Source: Pseudodesulfovibrio sp. | GTDB taxonomy: Bacteria; Desulfobacterota; Desulfovibrionia; Desulfovibrionales; Desulfovibrionaceae | Length of the DNA: 64,000 nt | Reading direction: 5' to 3' | Assembly (NCBI RefSeq): GCF_028692895.1 | Contig: NZ_JAQUWN010000010.1 | Location: 1-64,000 of the forward strand | In this document: piece by piece, positions 20,145 through 28,786 of the stretch | How positions within the stretch are numbered: position 1 is the first letter of the stretch | Layout: each line of letters begins with the position of its first letter | Program-made: the position numbers and the translations under genes | Notes under the pieces: generated by a model | The model's database searches: none | Told to the model about the DNA's origin: nothing | What the model saw: only the letters and a program-made list of their open reading frames with translations

Positions 20145-20165
20145 CCGCGCCGACAACGCACCCTC

Positions 20166-20199
20166 GCCGCCGCCGGGCCCGCCCGGCGGCGGCTTTTTT
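20166..20199 (+). terminator. Rho-independent terminator of flgE
   Basis: A perfect 12-base-pair GC stem (20166-20177 with 20182-20193) with a four-base loop is followed by six T residues, 21 bases after the flgE stop. Confidence 0.92.
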
Positions 20200-20297
20200 A
20201 CGCCCGCCGTCCGCCCCGGCCCGCTCGGCCGCCTTGAATTGCCCGGCCAAAACGGCTAGGAAACACTGAATATGCCCGCCGAACAAGGAGAACGCCC

Positions 20298-21650
20298 GTG
20301 ACCGGCACCGAACACCGCAATGCCCAGGACATCCTGGCCGCCGTCCGCGAGGTGGAGGCCGAGGCCGCCGGAGGGGCCGAAGCCCTCTTCATGGCCGCCA
20401 TGCTCGCCTCCGCCCCCCTGCCCTACGACTTCGCCCTGGGCATGGAAGGCACCCTGCACAACCCGTCCCTGGCCAACCCGGCCGCCGCCTTCTTCGCGGC
20501 CACCGCCGTCATGGAGCCGCTCATCACCCGGGGCCTGGCCGAGTCCGACGCCGACGCCCAGTCCTTCACCCTGCCCGACGACGTCCGCCGGGCCGTGCTC
20601 GACACCCTCGCCGACGACGACCGCGCCACCTGGGCCGGACGCGCCGCCTACGCCCTCAACCTGGTCCTGCCCGACGTCGACGCCGGGCAATGGCCCGTCT
20701 ACGAGTGGCTTCTGCCGCACGTCCTGGCCTGCCGCGACCTGGTGGAAACCGCCGGGCTGCGCTCCGAGGCAGCGGGCCGCGTCCTGCACCAGACCGGGTT
20801 CGCCCTGCACTACCAGGGCCGCCACCGCGAGGCCGCCGCCCTCCTCGACGCCGCCCTGGCCGTGGACGTGGACCTCAAAGGGGCCGAACACCCCGACGTC
20901 TGCGCCGACCTCGAAGGCCTCGGCACCGTGCTCTGGGCCGCCGGAGAGCCCGAACGCGCCGAACGCGCCTTCGCCTCCTGTCTCGCCCTGCAACAGCGCA
21001 TCTTCACCGAGGACAACCACGTCACCGCGCCCGTCCTGAACAGCCTGGGCGTCATCCGCCAGACCCTGGGCCGCCTGGCCGACGCCGAGGCCGCCTTCAA
21101 GGACTGCCTGCGCGTCCTCGCCCTGGCCCACGGCGAGGGACACCCGGCCATCGCCTCCTGCCTGGCCAACTACGCCCTGCTCTGCGAGGCCGCCGACCGC
21201 CCGGACGAAGCCCTGCGCCTGGCCGAACGCGCCCTGGAAATCAACCGGGCCCTCTACGGCGACGATCACCCGGAAACCGCCGCCGACCTGAATACCGTGG
21301 CCCTGCTCCTCGAACGCACCGGCGACCCCGAAACCGCCGAAGCCCGCTTCCGCGAAAGCCTCGCCATCCGCGAAAAAATCTTCGGCCCCGACCACCCGGA
21401 AACCGCCCAGTCCCTCTGCAACCTCGCCCTGCTCCTGGACCGCGCGGGCCGCCCGCACCAGGCCGCCCCCCTCTACGAACGCGGCCTGGGCATATACGAC
21501 GCCGCCCTCGGCCCCACCCACCCGCTCATGGAAGCCGCCCTCGACAACTACCTCCACCTGCTCGAAACCACCGGCGGCAGGCCCGAAAACGACCACCTCC
21601 GCGCCATGGCCGAAGCCCGGCTGCAACGCATCGTCCAGCGAGCCGACTAA
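20298..21650 (+). CDS. Tetratricopeptide-repeat protein (kinesin-light-chain-like repeats)
   Basis: A 450-residue soluble protein. Residues about 145-440 hold roughly six repeats of 42 residues, each with the pattern HPxxAxxLxxLAxLLxxxGRxxEAxxLxxxAL, as in kinesin-light-chain type TPRs. The N-terminal 140 residues are helical (ALFMAAMLASAPLPYDF) and include a domain of unknown kind. It starts with GTG at 20298 behind AGGAG. The PfkB-like gene begins 4 bases after its stop, so the two are an operon. It has no signal peptide. It is probably a scaffold for protein contacts; the partners are unknown. Confidence 0.85.
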   Translation: MTGTEHRNAQDILAAVREVEAEAAGGAEALFMAAMLASAPLPYDFALGMEGTLHNPSLANPAAAFFAATAVMEPLITRGLAESDADAQSFTLPDDVRRAVLDTLADDDRATWAGRAAYALNLVLPDVDAGQWPVYEWLLPHVLACRDLVETAGLRSEAAGRVLHQTGFALHYQGRHREAAALLDAALAVDVDLKGAEHPDVCADLEGLGTVLWAAGEPERAERAFASCLALQQRIFTEDNHVTAPVLNSLGVIRQTLGRLADAEAAFKDCLRVLALAHGEGHPAIASCLANYALLCEAADRPDEALRLAERALEINRALYGDDHPETAADLNTVALLLERTGDPETAEARFRESLAIREKIFGPDHPETAQSLCNLALLLDRAGRPHQAAPLYERGLGIYDAALGPTHPLMEAALDNYLHLLETTGGRPENDHLRAMAEARLQRIVQRAD

Positions 21651-21653
21651 CCC

Positions 21654-22541
21654 ATGCCCGACCTCACCGCCATCGGCCTCGGCGAAATCCTCTGGGACGT
21701 CCTGCCCGACCGCTCCACCCTGGGCGGCGCGCCCGCCAACTTCGCCTACCACGTCAACGCCCTCGGCGGAACCGGCGTCCCCCTCTCACGCATCGGCGAC
21801 GACAAACTCGGCCGACAGACCCTCGACGCCCTCCTGGCCAAAAACGTCTCCACCCGACACCTCTCCCTCGATCCGGACCACCCCACCGGCACCGTCCTGG
21901 CCAAACTCGACCCCGAAGGCGTGGCCACCTACACCTTCCCCGACAACGTGGCCTGGGACTTCCTCGCCCCCACCCCCGACGACCTCCTCCTCGCCGCACG
22001 GGCCGACATCATCTGCTTCGGCACCCTCGCCCAACGCTCCCCCGCCTCCCGACAGGCCGTCCGCACCGTGCTCCGGCACGCCCCCCAGGCCCTCAAAATC
22101 TTCGACGCCAACCTGCGCCAGCACTTCTGGGACAGCGCCACCCTCCGCACCTCCCTCGCCCTCGCCGACGTCCTCAAACTCAACGACGCCGAACTCGACA
22201 CCCTCACCACCCTCTTCTGCCTGCCCCAAAACCCCCGCGCCGCCATGGAAACCCTCCTCCACCGCTATGACCTCAAACTCGCCGTCCTCACCCGGGGCCC
22301 CCACGGCAGCCTCGTCCTCTCCCCCCAAAACGCCTCCGACCTGCCCGGACAACCCACCCCCGTCGCCGACACCATCGGCGCGGGCGACGCCTTCACCGCC
22401 GCCATGGCCCTCGCCTACCTGCACGGCCAATCCACCGACCAGATCAACCGCTACGCCGCCAACGTCGCCGCCAACGTCTGCGCCATGCCCGGCGCCATGC
22501 CCGACATGCCGCGCGAACTGCGCATCGACGCGCAGGGATAG
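21654..22541 (+). CDS. PfkB-family carbohydrate kinase (fructokinase-like)
   Basis: A 295-residue ribokinase-fold sugar kinase. It begins with the first PfkB strand (TAIGLGEILWDVLPD) and the GGAPANFAYH substrate motif, and ends with the second PfkB signature DTIGAGDAFTAAM, whose aspartate (in GAGD, about residue 246) is the catalytic base and whose glycines form the anion hole. The order and length match bacterial fructokinases, but sugar specificity cannot be fixed. It is translated immediately after the TPR gene, so the two share a transcript. Codon use is extreme in third-position C. Confidence 0.85.
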   Translation: MPDLTAIGLGEILWDVLPDRSTLGGAPANFAYHVNALGGTGVPLSRIGDDKLGRQTLDALLAKNVSTRHLSLDPDHPTGTVLAKLDPEGVATYTFPDNVAWDFLAPTPDDLLLAARADIICFGTLAQRSPASRQAVRTVLRHAPQALKIFDANLRQHFWDSATLRTSLALADVLKLNDAELDTLTTLFCLPQNPRAAMETLLHRYDLKLAVLTRGPHGSLVLSPQNASDLPGQPTPVADTIGAGDAFTAAMALAYLHGQSTDQINRYAANVAANVCAMPGAMPDMPRELRIDAQG

Positions 22542-22729
22542 GCGGCGGCTCGGGCGGGAGATGCCTCCGGCGGCCGCCTATCCGGCGGGGGCCGCCTTCG
22601 GCGCGACCAGGGCGCCGCCCTGGACCCGGCAGGGACGAAGCCCCTGCACCCCCATCTCCGCTGCGCGGGCGAGTAGCTTGGGAGTTTGGGAGTTGTTGGC
22701 GGGGAGACCGGCGGGCGCGGCTGTGCGAC

Positions 22730-22799
22730 GTCCGCGAAGACTCGAACGGCCCGCTTTCGCCCTCCGGGACGAAAACGGGCCGTTCGAATCTTCGCGGAC
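22730..22799. repeat. Large inverted repeat 1
   Basis: Arms of 24 bases (22730-22753 and 22776-22799) match with one mismatch and enclose a 22-base loop. There is no T-tract, so it is not a standard terminator. It could be a structured RNA, a REP/BIME-type element or the footprint of a transposable element. Confidence 0.85.
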
Positions 22800-22928
22800 A
22801 CCAGCCCACGCCGTGTGAACCGCTCGGTGCAGACGTGAAAAGCTTGTCGTTACGGCGTTTGGAACATTGAGAGAGGCAAATTTCTTGATTTGAAGAATGG
22901 CCTTTTCTTTGTCTTCAAAAAACACCCC

Positions 22929-23005
22929 GGCTGGGGCCGAAGGGGACGGCGGGGAGTGTCCCGGTAAGCAGCACGTCGCTCCGCCCGTTCCCTTCGGCCC
23001 CAGCC
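22929..23005. repeat. Large inverted repeat 2
   Basis: Arms of 21 bases (22929-22949 and 22985-23005) match with one mismatch around a 35-base loop. It differs in sequence from the first inverted repeat in the same region, 130 bases away, and likewise has no T-tract. Confidence 0.85.
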
Positions 23006-23188
23006 GTTAACCGGCACGGCGGGGGCGAGCGGGCAGTCCGCCCCCGCGCATGAGTCGCTCTGCCAAGCTATGCCCCCGCGAAAGCGGAGAATGGATTCCA
23101 AAGGCGTGGCCTTTGGCGGGTCCAGGGCAGCGCCCTGGTCTCCACGAAGTGGTCCCCCGGAAGGGCCGCCGGAGGCATTCTTCCCCTT

Positions 23189-23752
23189 CTACAGTTGCTT
23201 GCAGACAGCGGGGACGACTTCGGTCATGAGGGTGCGCAATGTTTCGGCGAGGAGGTCGGACTGGGTGCCGTAGCCGGGGAGGACGACGTTCTCGACTTCG
23301 CTGGCGAGTTTTTCGGAGTGGACGATTTTGCCGTCGCGTTTGACGAGGATGCGGACGGTGATGTTGCCTTTCCAGGTGGTGGCGCCGGTCTGGTTGAGGC
23401 CGAGTTCGAGCACTTCGCCGGTGACGACGGGGGTATTGTCTTCGGGCAGGGTGGAGGTGCGGTATTTGACGTCGCAGCCAGCGGACCGGAGTTCATCGAA
23501 GAGGGCCCAGCCTACCCAGTCGGGCACGTTGGAGAGGGATTCGATGGTACGGCCCGAGGAGTCGCGGCCGAGGCGGGAGCCGGGCCGTTGGTCTTCGAAC
23601 TTGTAGATGACGGCTTTGGAGCGGCAGGGAGCGGGGGTTGGCCCCAAGGCGTAGGTGAGTTTGACCGCATTGCCGCCGGCGCAGGCGGGGAGCAGTCCGA
23701 GAAGGAGCAGGAGGGGAAGCAGGGGAGTGAGATATTTGGGCATGTTCTGCAT
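23189..23752 (-). CDS. Outer-membrane-type lipoprotein of unknown function (YajG/auxiliary-lipoprotein-like)
   Basis: A 187-residue lipoprotein. The signal peptide is long and leucine-rich and ends in the lipobox LLPAC (Cys24); the residue after Cys is Ala, compatible with outer-membrane sorting. The mature protein has the layout of YajG and ABC-transport auxiliary lipoproteins: an alternating strand KAVIYKFEDQRP, then DWVGWALFDELRSAGC, then VVTGEVLELGLNQ and ITVRILVKRDGKIVHSE. Assignment to a family is tentative. It lies 11 bases after the neighbouring lipoprotein gene, so the two form an operon. The ATG at 23743 is a possible alternative start. Confidence 0.65.
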   Translation of the reverse strand: MQNMPKYLTPLLPLLLLLGLLPACAGGNAVKLTYALGPTPAPCRSKAVIYKFEDQRPGSRLGRDSSGRTIESLSNVPDWVGWALFDELRSAGCDVKYRTSTLPEDNTPVVTGEVLELGLNQTGATTWKGNITVRILVKRDGKIVHSEKLASEVENVVLPGYGTQSDLLAETLRTLMTEVVPAVCKQL

Positions 23753-23763
23753 GATGTTTTCCG

Positions 23764-24237
23764 TCAGATTTCGTCGCCTTTGGGTTTGGGCGGCGCGGTT
23801 TCTTCCTGTTTATCGAGTTCGCGTTCCATTTTGTCGAGGAGTTTGCGGGTGATGACGAGCAGGCGGTCGAGGTTCTCCTTGACGAAGCCTTTGGCTTTGG
23901 CGTCGAGTTCGCGGTCCAGCTCATCGGACGGCCCGGAGGCGTCGGGGCTGGCGGTGTCGGGCTTGGGCGTGTCGCCGGGTTTGTCGGGGGCGGCGGCGCG
24001 GCCCCTGTCCAGTTCCAGGATGGTGCGGATGGAGGCCAGGTTGGTGCGGACCATGGCCATTTCCTCGCGCATGGCCTTTTCACGCGTCCGGGCCTCGTCG
24101 CGCAGGGCCTTGACTTCGGCTTCCAGGGCGGCCAGCCTTTTTTCGGCGTCGGACGGAGCCTGGGAGCATCCGGCGGCGAGGAGCGCGGCGGCGAGCAGGA
24201 CGCCCGCGACGAGGGTGCGGGGGGATTTTCGTTGCAT
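23764..24237 (-). CDS. Small lipoprotein with coiled coil
   Basis: A 157-residue predicted lipoprotein: signal peptide, lipobox LLAAGC (Cys24), then a heptad-rich helix (about 33-75, EKRLAALEAEVKALRDEA and on), a Pro/Asp/Lys linker, and a second charged helix (about 105-145). No catalytic motif is present. It precedes the YajG-like lipoprotein gene by 11 bases in the same direction and probably is the first gene of that pair. The family is not recognised; an envelope scaffold role is a guess. Confidence 0.7.
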   Translation of the reverse strand: MQRKSPRTLVAGVLLAAALLAAGCSQAPSDAEKRLAALEAEVKALRDEARTREKAMREEMAMVRTNLASIRTILELDRGRAAAPDKPGDTPKPDTASPDASGPSDELDRELDAKAKGFVKENLDRLLVITRKLLDKMERELDKQEETAPPKPKGDEI

Positions 24238-24353
24238 GATGCCCTCTTTAGCACGGACCGCCCCGGCCTGACAATCCGCGTCTTGATTTTACGGCGCAAT
24301 TCCGTACAATATCGGAGTTGAATATCGTACCGTTCGCACAAGGGACACCACAC

Positions 24354-24812
24354 ATGGCAACGCTTCGAATCCTCCTGTCCCTGACCGTTATGCTGCTGCT
24401 CGTCGCGGCCGCTTCGGCAGGGGACTATACGACCGCTCCCGCGCCTGACGGCTTCCGGGGACTCAAGTGGGGCACGCCCCTTGAGAAGATTCCCGGCCTA
24501 CTGGCCGTGAACAAGGCGGGCTTTGACGACACCTATTTTCGCAAGGACGAGCGCCGAGCCTTCGGGGACGCGGAGATCAACTCCGTGGCCTATTATTTCC
24601 GCAAGGACCGGCTGTACAGGGTGGGCGTCTCCTTTTCCGGCCGGGCCAACCACTTCCTCATCAAGGAGCGGCTGATGGCCATGTACGGTCCCGGCCGAGG
24701 CGTGGGCCAGCGTTACGGCTGGATGTGGCCCGAGTTCTCGGTGGAGTTGGACTATGACGACGACGCCGGGAGCGGGGCCCTGTACTACACCTATGAAGGG
24801 GCCTTCGAGTGA
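24354..24812 (+). CDS. Small exported protein of unknown function
   Basis: A 152-residue protein with a signal peptide (about 1-22, ending ASAGDY). The mature part starts with FRGLKWGTPLEKIPGL, a motif I recognise as recurring in small periplasmic proteins of Deltaproteobacteria, followed by an alternating-strand region with many Tyr and Phe (SVAYYFRKDRLYRVGVSF) and an acidic end. No catalytic residues are evident. Its stop overlaps the GTG start of the degenerate GGDEF gene by four bases, so translation is coupled. It may therefore be part of the sensory module downstream. Confidence 0.65.
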   Translation: MATLRILLSLTVMLLLVAAASAGDYTTAPAPDGFRGLKWGTPLEKIPGLLAVNKAGFDDTYFRKDERRAFGDAEINSVAYYFRKDRLYRVGVSFSGRANHFLIKERLMAMYGPGRGVGQRYGWMWPEFSVELDYDDDAGSGALYYTYEGAFE

Positions 24813-25603
24813 GCGGCGCGGCGCAGGCGGATCACGGCAAGCGGCCCGCGCAGCGGCTCAGGACGAAGTACAAGCTGTTCTACGTCCTCAGCCTGGCCGC
24901 CCTCGCCGCCCTGTTCTGCGCCAATTTCGGGGTCATCTACACCCTGCTGATCACCCCGCCCGAGGAGCCGGGGGCCATGATGAAGTTCGTCTACCTCCTC
25001 ATGGTGGCCGGTTTTTTCATCCTGGCGGCCCAGGCGCTTTTGGTCTTCACCCGGTTTGTGGCCATGCTCGGGCGCGAGGACGCGACCATGGAGGAGATGA
25101 ACCAGCAACTGGACAAGCTGACCATCCTCGACGACCTGACCAAGGTCTACAACCGCCACAAGTTCGAGGCCGTGGCCGAGCGCGAGCTGGAGAACGTCCG
25201 CCGCTACCACTCCACCCTGTCGGGCATCATGTTCGACATCGACGACTTCAAGGCCCTGAACGAAGCCCACGGATACCGCACGGGCGACCGGCTGCTGGCC
25301 AGCCTGGCCCAGTTCGTGAGCGCCAAGCTCAGGAGCACGGACTACGTGTTCCGCTGGCGCGGCGGCAAGTTCATCATCCTGGCCCCGCACACCGACCTGG
25401 ACAAGGCGGCCATCGTGGCCGAGAAGCTGCGCAGGATCGTGGGCCACAAGCTTTTCGGCGGCAAGATTCGCATGACGCTCTCCCTGGGCGTGGTCCAGGG
25501 CCGCGAGGACGACTCGACGGAGACGTTCGTCCACCGCATCCAGTCGGCCCTCACCGGGGCCAAGGCCCAGGGCAAGAACCGGGTGATGGTCTCCCGCAAC
25601 TGA
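24809..25603 (+). CDS. Membrane GGDEF protein with degenerate active site
   Basis: A 264-residue protein with two N-terminal membrane helices (about 24-48 and 58-82) and a short coiled coil leading into a GGDEF-fold domain (about 105-264). Early domain motifs are intact: LDDLTKVYNRHKF and the metal and base contacts in FDIDDFKALNEAHGY. The signature loop, however, is RGGKF (184-188) instead of GG(D/E)EF, with Lys replacing the catalytic Glu and Gly replacing the metal-binding acid. Cyclase activity is therefore unlikely; GTP or effector binding is possible. It starts with GTG overlapping the previous stop, and is followed by two active-looking cyclases. Confidence 0.88.
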   Translation: MSGAAQADHGKRPAQRLRTKYKLFYVLSLAALAALFCANFGVIYTLLITPPEEPGAMMKFVYLLMVAGFFILAAQALLVFTRFVAMLGREDATMEEMNQQLDKLTILDDLTKVYNRHKFEAVAERELENVRRYHSTLSGIMFDIDDFKALNEAHGYRTGDRLLASLAQFVSAKLRSTDYVFRWRGGKFIILAPHTDLDKAAIVAEKLRRIVGHKLFGGKIRMTLSLGVVQGREDDSTETFVHRIQSALTGAKAQGKNRVMVSRN

Positions 25604-25667
25604 CGTTTGCCAAAGGGCGTCGGCCCGAGCGGACAATCGAACCTCCGCCCCTGGCGGCCGGTGACGC

Positions 25668-28600
25668 ATGACGAATACAACCAAGGAATTCATCAAAGTT
25701 TTCGGACCGCTGTCCCTGGGGATAGTCCTCATCGCGGCGTGGTTCATCCTCAGCCGGACGCAGTCGCACGTGGAGGAGATATCCCAGCGCCAGATCGCCA
25801 TGGTCGGCCAGGCGTCCCGCTTCGTGACCGACAGCGTGGTCACCCGGCTGGCGGACACCCGCTTCCTCGCCCGGGCCACGGCGCACGCCCTGGAGCGCCG
25901 GGGCGGAGTTGACTTTGCCGAACTGAAGAACGTCTTTGCCGACTTTTCGGCCAGCCGCCCCTCCTATTTTCAGGCCCGCTACCTGAACGGCGCGGGCATG
26001 GAGATCATCCGGGTGGACCAGTACCAGAACGGCCCGGAGCTGACGCCCGACCAGGCCCTGCAGGACAAGTCGGACCGCTACTATTTCAAGGAGGCCATGC
26101 GGGGCGCTCCCGACGATGTCTACATCTCGGAGCTCGACCTCAACGTGGAGCACGGCAAGCTGGAGACGCCCCTGCGGCCCACCCTGCGCATCGCCAGCCC
26201 GGTCATCGGCCACGACGGCGACCGGCTCGGCGTGGTGGTGCTCAACCTCGACGCCTCCACCCTCCTCGCCCAGGTGACGCAGCTCGCCTCCACGCCCGAG
26301 GCCTCGACCATGTTCTGCAACACCACCGGCCACTGGTTCATCGCTCCCGCGGCCGAGGACGCCTGGGGCCACCTGCTCGAACACATCAACGCGACCATGG
26401 AGAAGCGGTTTCCCGAGGCCTGGGCGCAGATCTTGGGCAGCTCCCAGGGACAGGTCCGGACGCGAAACGGGCTGTTCACCTACGACACGGTCAGGATCAC
26501 GCCCAACTCCATCGTCCCGCGCGGCGTGGAGATATCCGACCCCGGCGACAAGGGGTGGCGGATCATCACCCTGGTGTCCCCGGAGGAACTGGCCCTGCCC
26601 TGGCGCAACCTGTTCCTCCTGCTGACCGCCGTGGGCATGGTGGCCCTTGGCCTGGGGCTGTGGCACTTCATCAATTTCCGGATGCGCGAGTTCGAGGCCG
26701 AGGCGCGGATTCGCGAGAGCGAGGAACGGACGCTGGCCATCACCCGCTCCTCGCGGGACGCCATCGTCCTGGTCGACGAAAAGGACCGGGTCACCTATTG
26801 GAACCCGGCGGGCAAGACCCTGTTCGGCTACGACTCCAGGGAGGCGCTCAACCGGCCGCTCAGCGAATTCCTCACGCCCGCGCCCCTGTCGACCATGGCC
26901 GACGCGACGTCGGAATCCGGCCCCAGGGTCACGGAGTTCGAGGCGCACAACAAGGAGGGCGCTCCCCTGCCGGTGGAGCTCTCCACTTCGCGGTTCAAGC
27001 ACCTCGGCCAAACCTACACCGTGGGATTCATGCGCGACATCACCCGCCGCAAGCAGCGGGAGACCGCCCTCAAGCGCAGCGAGGAGACGGCCCGCGCCCT
27101 GCTCAACGCCCCCACGGAAAGCGCCCTGCTCATCGACCGCGCCGGGACCATCCTGGCCATCAACGAGATCGGCTCCAAGCGGCTGTGCGGCGAAGGCGCG
27201 CGCGCCGTGGGCCAGCCCCTGTTCAAGCTGATCGACGAAGGGGCGGGCGACCTCTACCGCAACGCCATCAACTGGGTGGTCTCCACCGGGGAGTCCACGG
27301 AGTTCGAGATCCTGAGCCGCGAGCGGCGCATCCTGGTCAACGCCTATCCCGTCCTGGGCGAGCTCCGGGGGGTGGAGAACATCGCCATCTTCGCCCGCGA
27401 CGTGACGGAGCAATACCAGGCCCAGGCCGCCCTGCGCCAGTCGGAGCAGCGTTTCCGCGACATCAGCGAGGCGGTGGGCGAGTTCATCTGGGAGACCGAC
27501 GCCGACATGAACTTCACCTTCGTCACCGACGACTCGGCCTTTGTCCTGGGCTACACGCCCGAGGAGCTGCTGGGGCGGCCCATGGAGATGATCCTGCCTG
27601 CGGCGTTCCAGTCCGACTTCCGCATCTGGCAGGCCCAGGTCATGGGCGGCCACCGGCAGTTCTGCAACGTGGAGATGCAGACCCAGACCAAGGACGGCTC
27701 CCTGATCTGGCTGCGCATCAGCGGCGTGCCCTACTTCGACGAGGGGGCGTTCAGGGGCTACCGGGGCGCGGCCATGAACATCACCGAGAGCAAGCAGCAG
27801 CAGGAGGACATCAAGGCCAGCGAACGCAAGCTGCGCGCCCTGGCCGAGTCCGCCTACGACGCCATCGTCATGACCGACAACCTGGGCCGGATATCCTTCT
27901 GGAACCATGCGGCGGAAAAACTCTTCGGCTACCGCGAGGACGAAGCGCTGGGCCGGGAGGTCCACTCGCTCATCTCCCCGCTCGACCGCACGATGGAGGG
28001 CGGCACCGGGCTGCCGCCCCTGTCCATGTCCGGCAAGCGCTCGGCCGTGGGCGACATCAGCGAGGTGGAGGGCATGAACAAGGCGGGACGGCGCATCCCG
28101 CTGGAGCTCTCCGTGGCCGGGTTCCGGCTGAACGACCGCTGGTTCGCCGTGGCCACCATCCGCGACATCACCGAGCGCAAGGCCACCGAGACCAAGCTCC
28201 GCGAGCTGGCCACCACCGACGCCCTGACCGGCCTGAACAACCGGCGCTGGTTCATGGAGCTGGCCACGGCCGAATTCGCCCGCAGCCGCCGCTACAACCG
28301 CGCCCTGGCCATGTTCATGATGGACATCGACCACTTCAAGCGCGTCAACGACACCTACGGCCACGACGTGGGCGACCAGGTCCTGAGCTCCCTGGCCGGG
28401 ATCGCGGTGGGAGCCCTGCGCGAGGCCGACATCCTGGGGCGGCTGGGCGGCGAGGAGTTCGGCGTCCTCCTGCCCGAGACCTCCCGCCAGTCCGCGCTGG
28501 ACGTGGCCGAACGGCTGCGCGCGGCCGTGGAGAACGCCATCCTGCGCACCAACGCGGGCGAGCTGCGCATCACCGTATCCCTCGGCGTGGCCGTCATGGG

Positions 28601-28697
28601 CGGGACCACCTCTTCGGTGGACGGCCTGCTCAAGGAGGCCGACGTGGCCCTTTACCAGGCCAAGGAAAACGGGCGCAACCGCGTATTCACCTCCTGA
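25668..28697 (+). CDS. Membrane diguanylate cyclase with dCACHE-like sensor and four PAS domains
   Basis: A 1009-residue protein. Membrane helices at about 10-30 and 310-333 enclose a large periplasmic region with the dCACHE-like pattern (SRPSYFQARYLNGAGMEIIRVD, then DRYYFKEAMRG and VISPVIGHDG-like segment). Four PAS domains follow (about 345-460, 470-590, 595-715, 720-840), the last ended by RDITERKATE. The GGDEF domain (845-1009) has an intact GGEEF (about 926-930) and an I-site RxxD (READ) five residues before it, so product inhibition by c-di-GMP is expected. It lies 64 bases after the degenerate GGDEF gene and 89 before the next cyclase. Confidence 0.92.
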   Translation: MTNTTKEFIKVFGPLSLGIVLIAAWFILSRTQSHVEEISQRQIAMVGQASRFVTDSVVTRLADTRFLARATAHALERRGGVDFAELKNVFADFSASRPSYFQARYLNGAGMEIIRVDQYQNGPELTPDQALQDKSDRYYFKEAMRGAPDDVYISELDLNVEHGKLETPLRPTLRIASPVIGHDGDRLGVVVLNLDASTLLAQVTQLASTPEASTMFCNTTGHWFIAPAAEDAWGHLLEHINATMEKRFPEAWAQILGSSQGQVRTRNGLFTYDTVRITPNSIVPRGVEISDPGDKGWRIITLVSPEELALPWRNLFLLLTAVGMVALGLGLWHFINFRMREFEAEARIRESEERTLAITRSSRDAIVLVDEKDRVTYWNPAGKTLFGYDSREALNRPLSEFLTPAPLSTMADATSESGPRVTEFEAHNKEGAPLPVELSTSRFKHLGQTYTVGFMRDITRRKQRETALKRSEETARALLNAPTESALLIDRAGTILAINEIGSKRLCGEGARAVGQPLFKLIDEGAGDLYRNAINWVVSTGESTEFEILSRERRILVNAYPVLGELRGVENIAIFARDVTEQYQAQAALRQSEQRFRDISEAVGEFIWETDADMNFTFVTDDSAFVLGYTPEELLGRPMEMILPAAFQSDFRIWQAQVMGGHRQFCNVEMQTQTKDGSLIWLRISGVPYFDEGAFRGYRGAAMNITESKQQQEDIKASERKLRALAESAYDAIVMTDNLGRISFWNHAAEKLFGYREDEALGREVHSLISPLDRTMEGGTGLPPLSMSGKRSAVGDISEVEGMNKAGRRIPLELSVAGFRLNDRWFAVATIRDITERKATETKLRELATTDALTGLNNRRWFMELATAEFARSRRYNRALAMFMMDIDHFKRVNDTYGHDVGDQVLSSLAGIAVGALREADILGRLGGEEFGVLLPETSRQSALDVAERLRAAVENAILRTNAGELRITVSLGVAVMGGTTSSVDGLLKEADVALYQAKENGRNRVFTS

Positions 28698-28786
28698 CCG
28701 CCTACACTCTTCACTTTTTTAACATTGCAGGATAACGTGCCATCAAAGGGGGAATCGACCCGCCGTTGCGGGCCGACGCTTACGCC

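Larger units (their letters stand above)
22542..23188. other. Gene-free region with repeats (650 bases)
   Basis: No credible coding frame was found. It holds two large imperfect inverted repeats (listed separately). A motif reading GATGCCTCCGGCGGCC near 22561 recurs in the opposite orientation near 23168 (GGCCGCCGGAGGCATTC), again near 13755, and in shortened form near 4215. Short palindromes around CCAGGGCGCCGCCCTGG (22605) and a related one near 23120 follow the same style. This is a dispersed intergenic repeat family, apparently bracketing this region. A less GC-rich patch lies at about 22850-22925. Confidence 0.6.

Noticed and set aside
22741..22799. A GTTCGAATC string resembling a tRNA T-arm
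   Set aside because: It is part of a 24-base inverted repeat; no acceptor stem, anticodon arm or CCA end can be folded around it.
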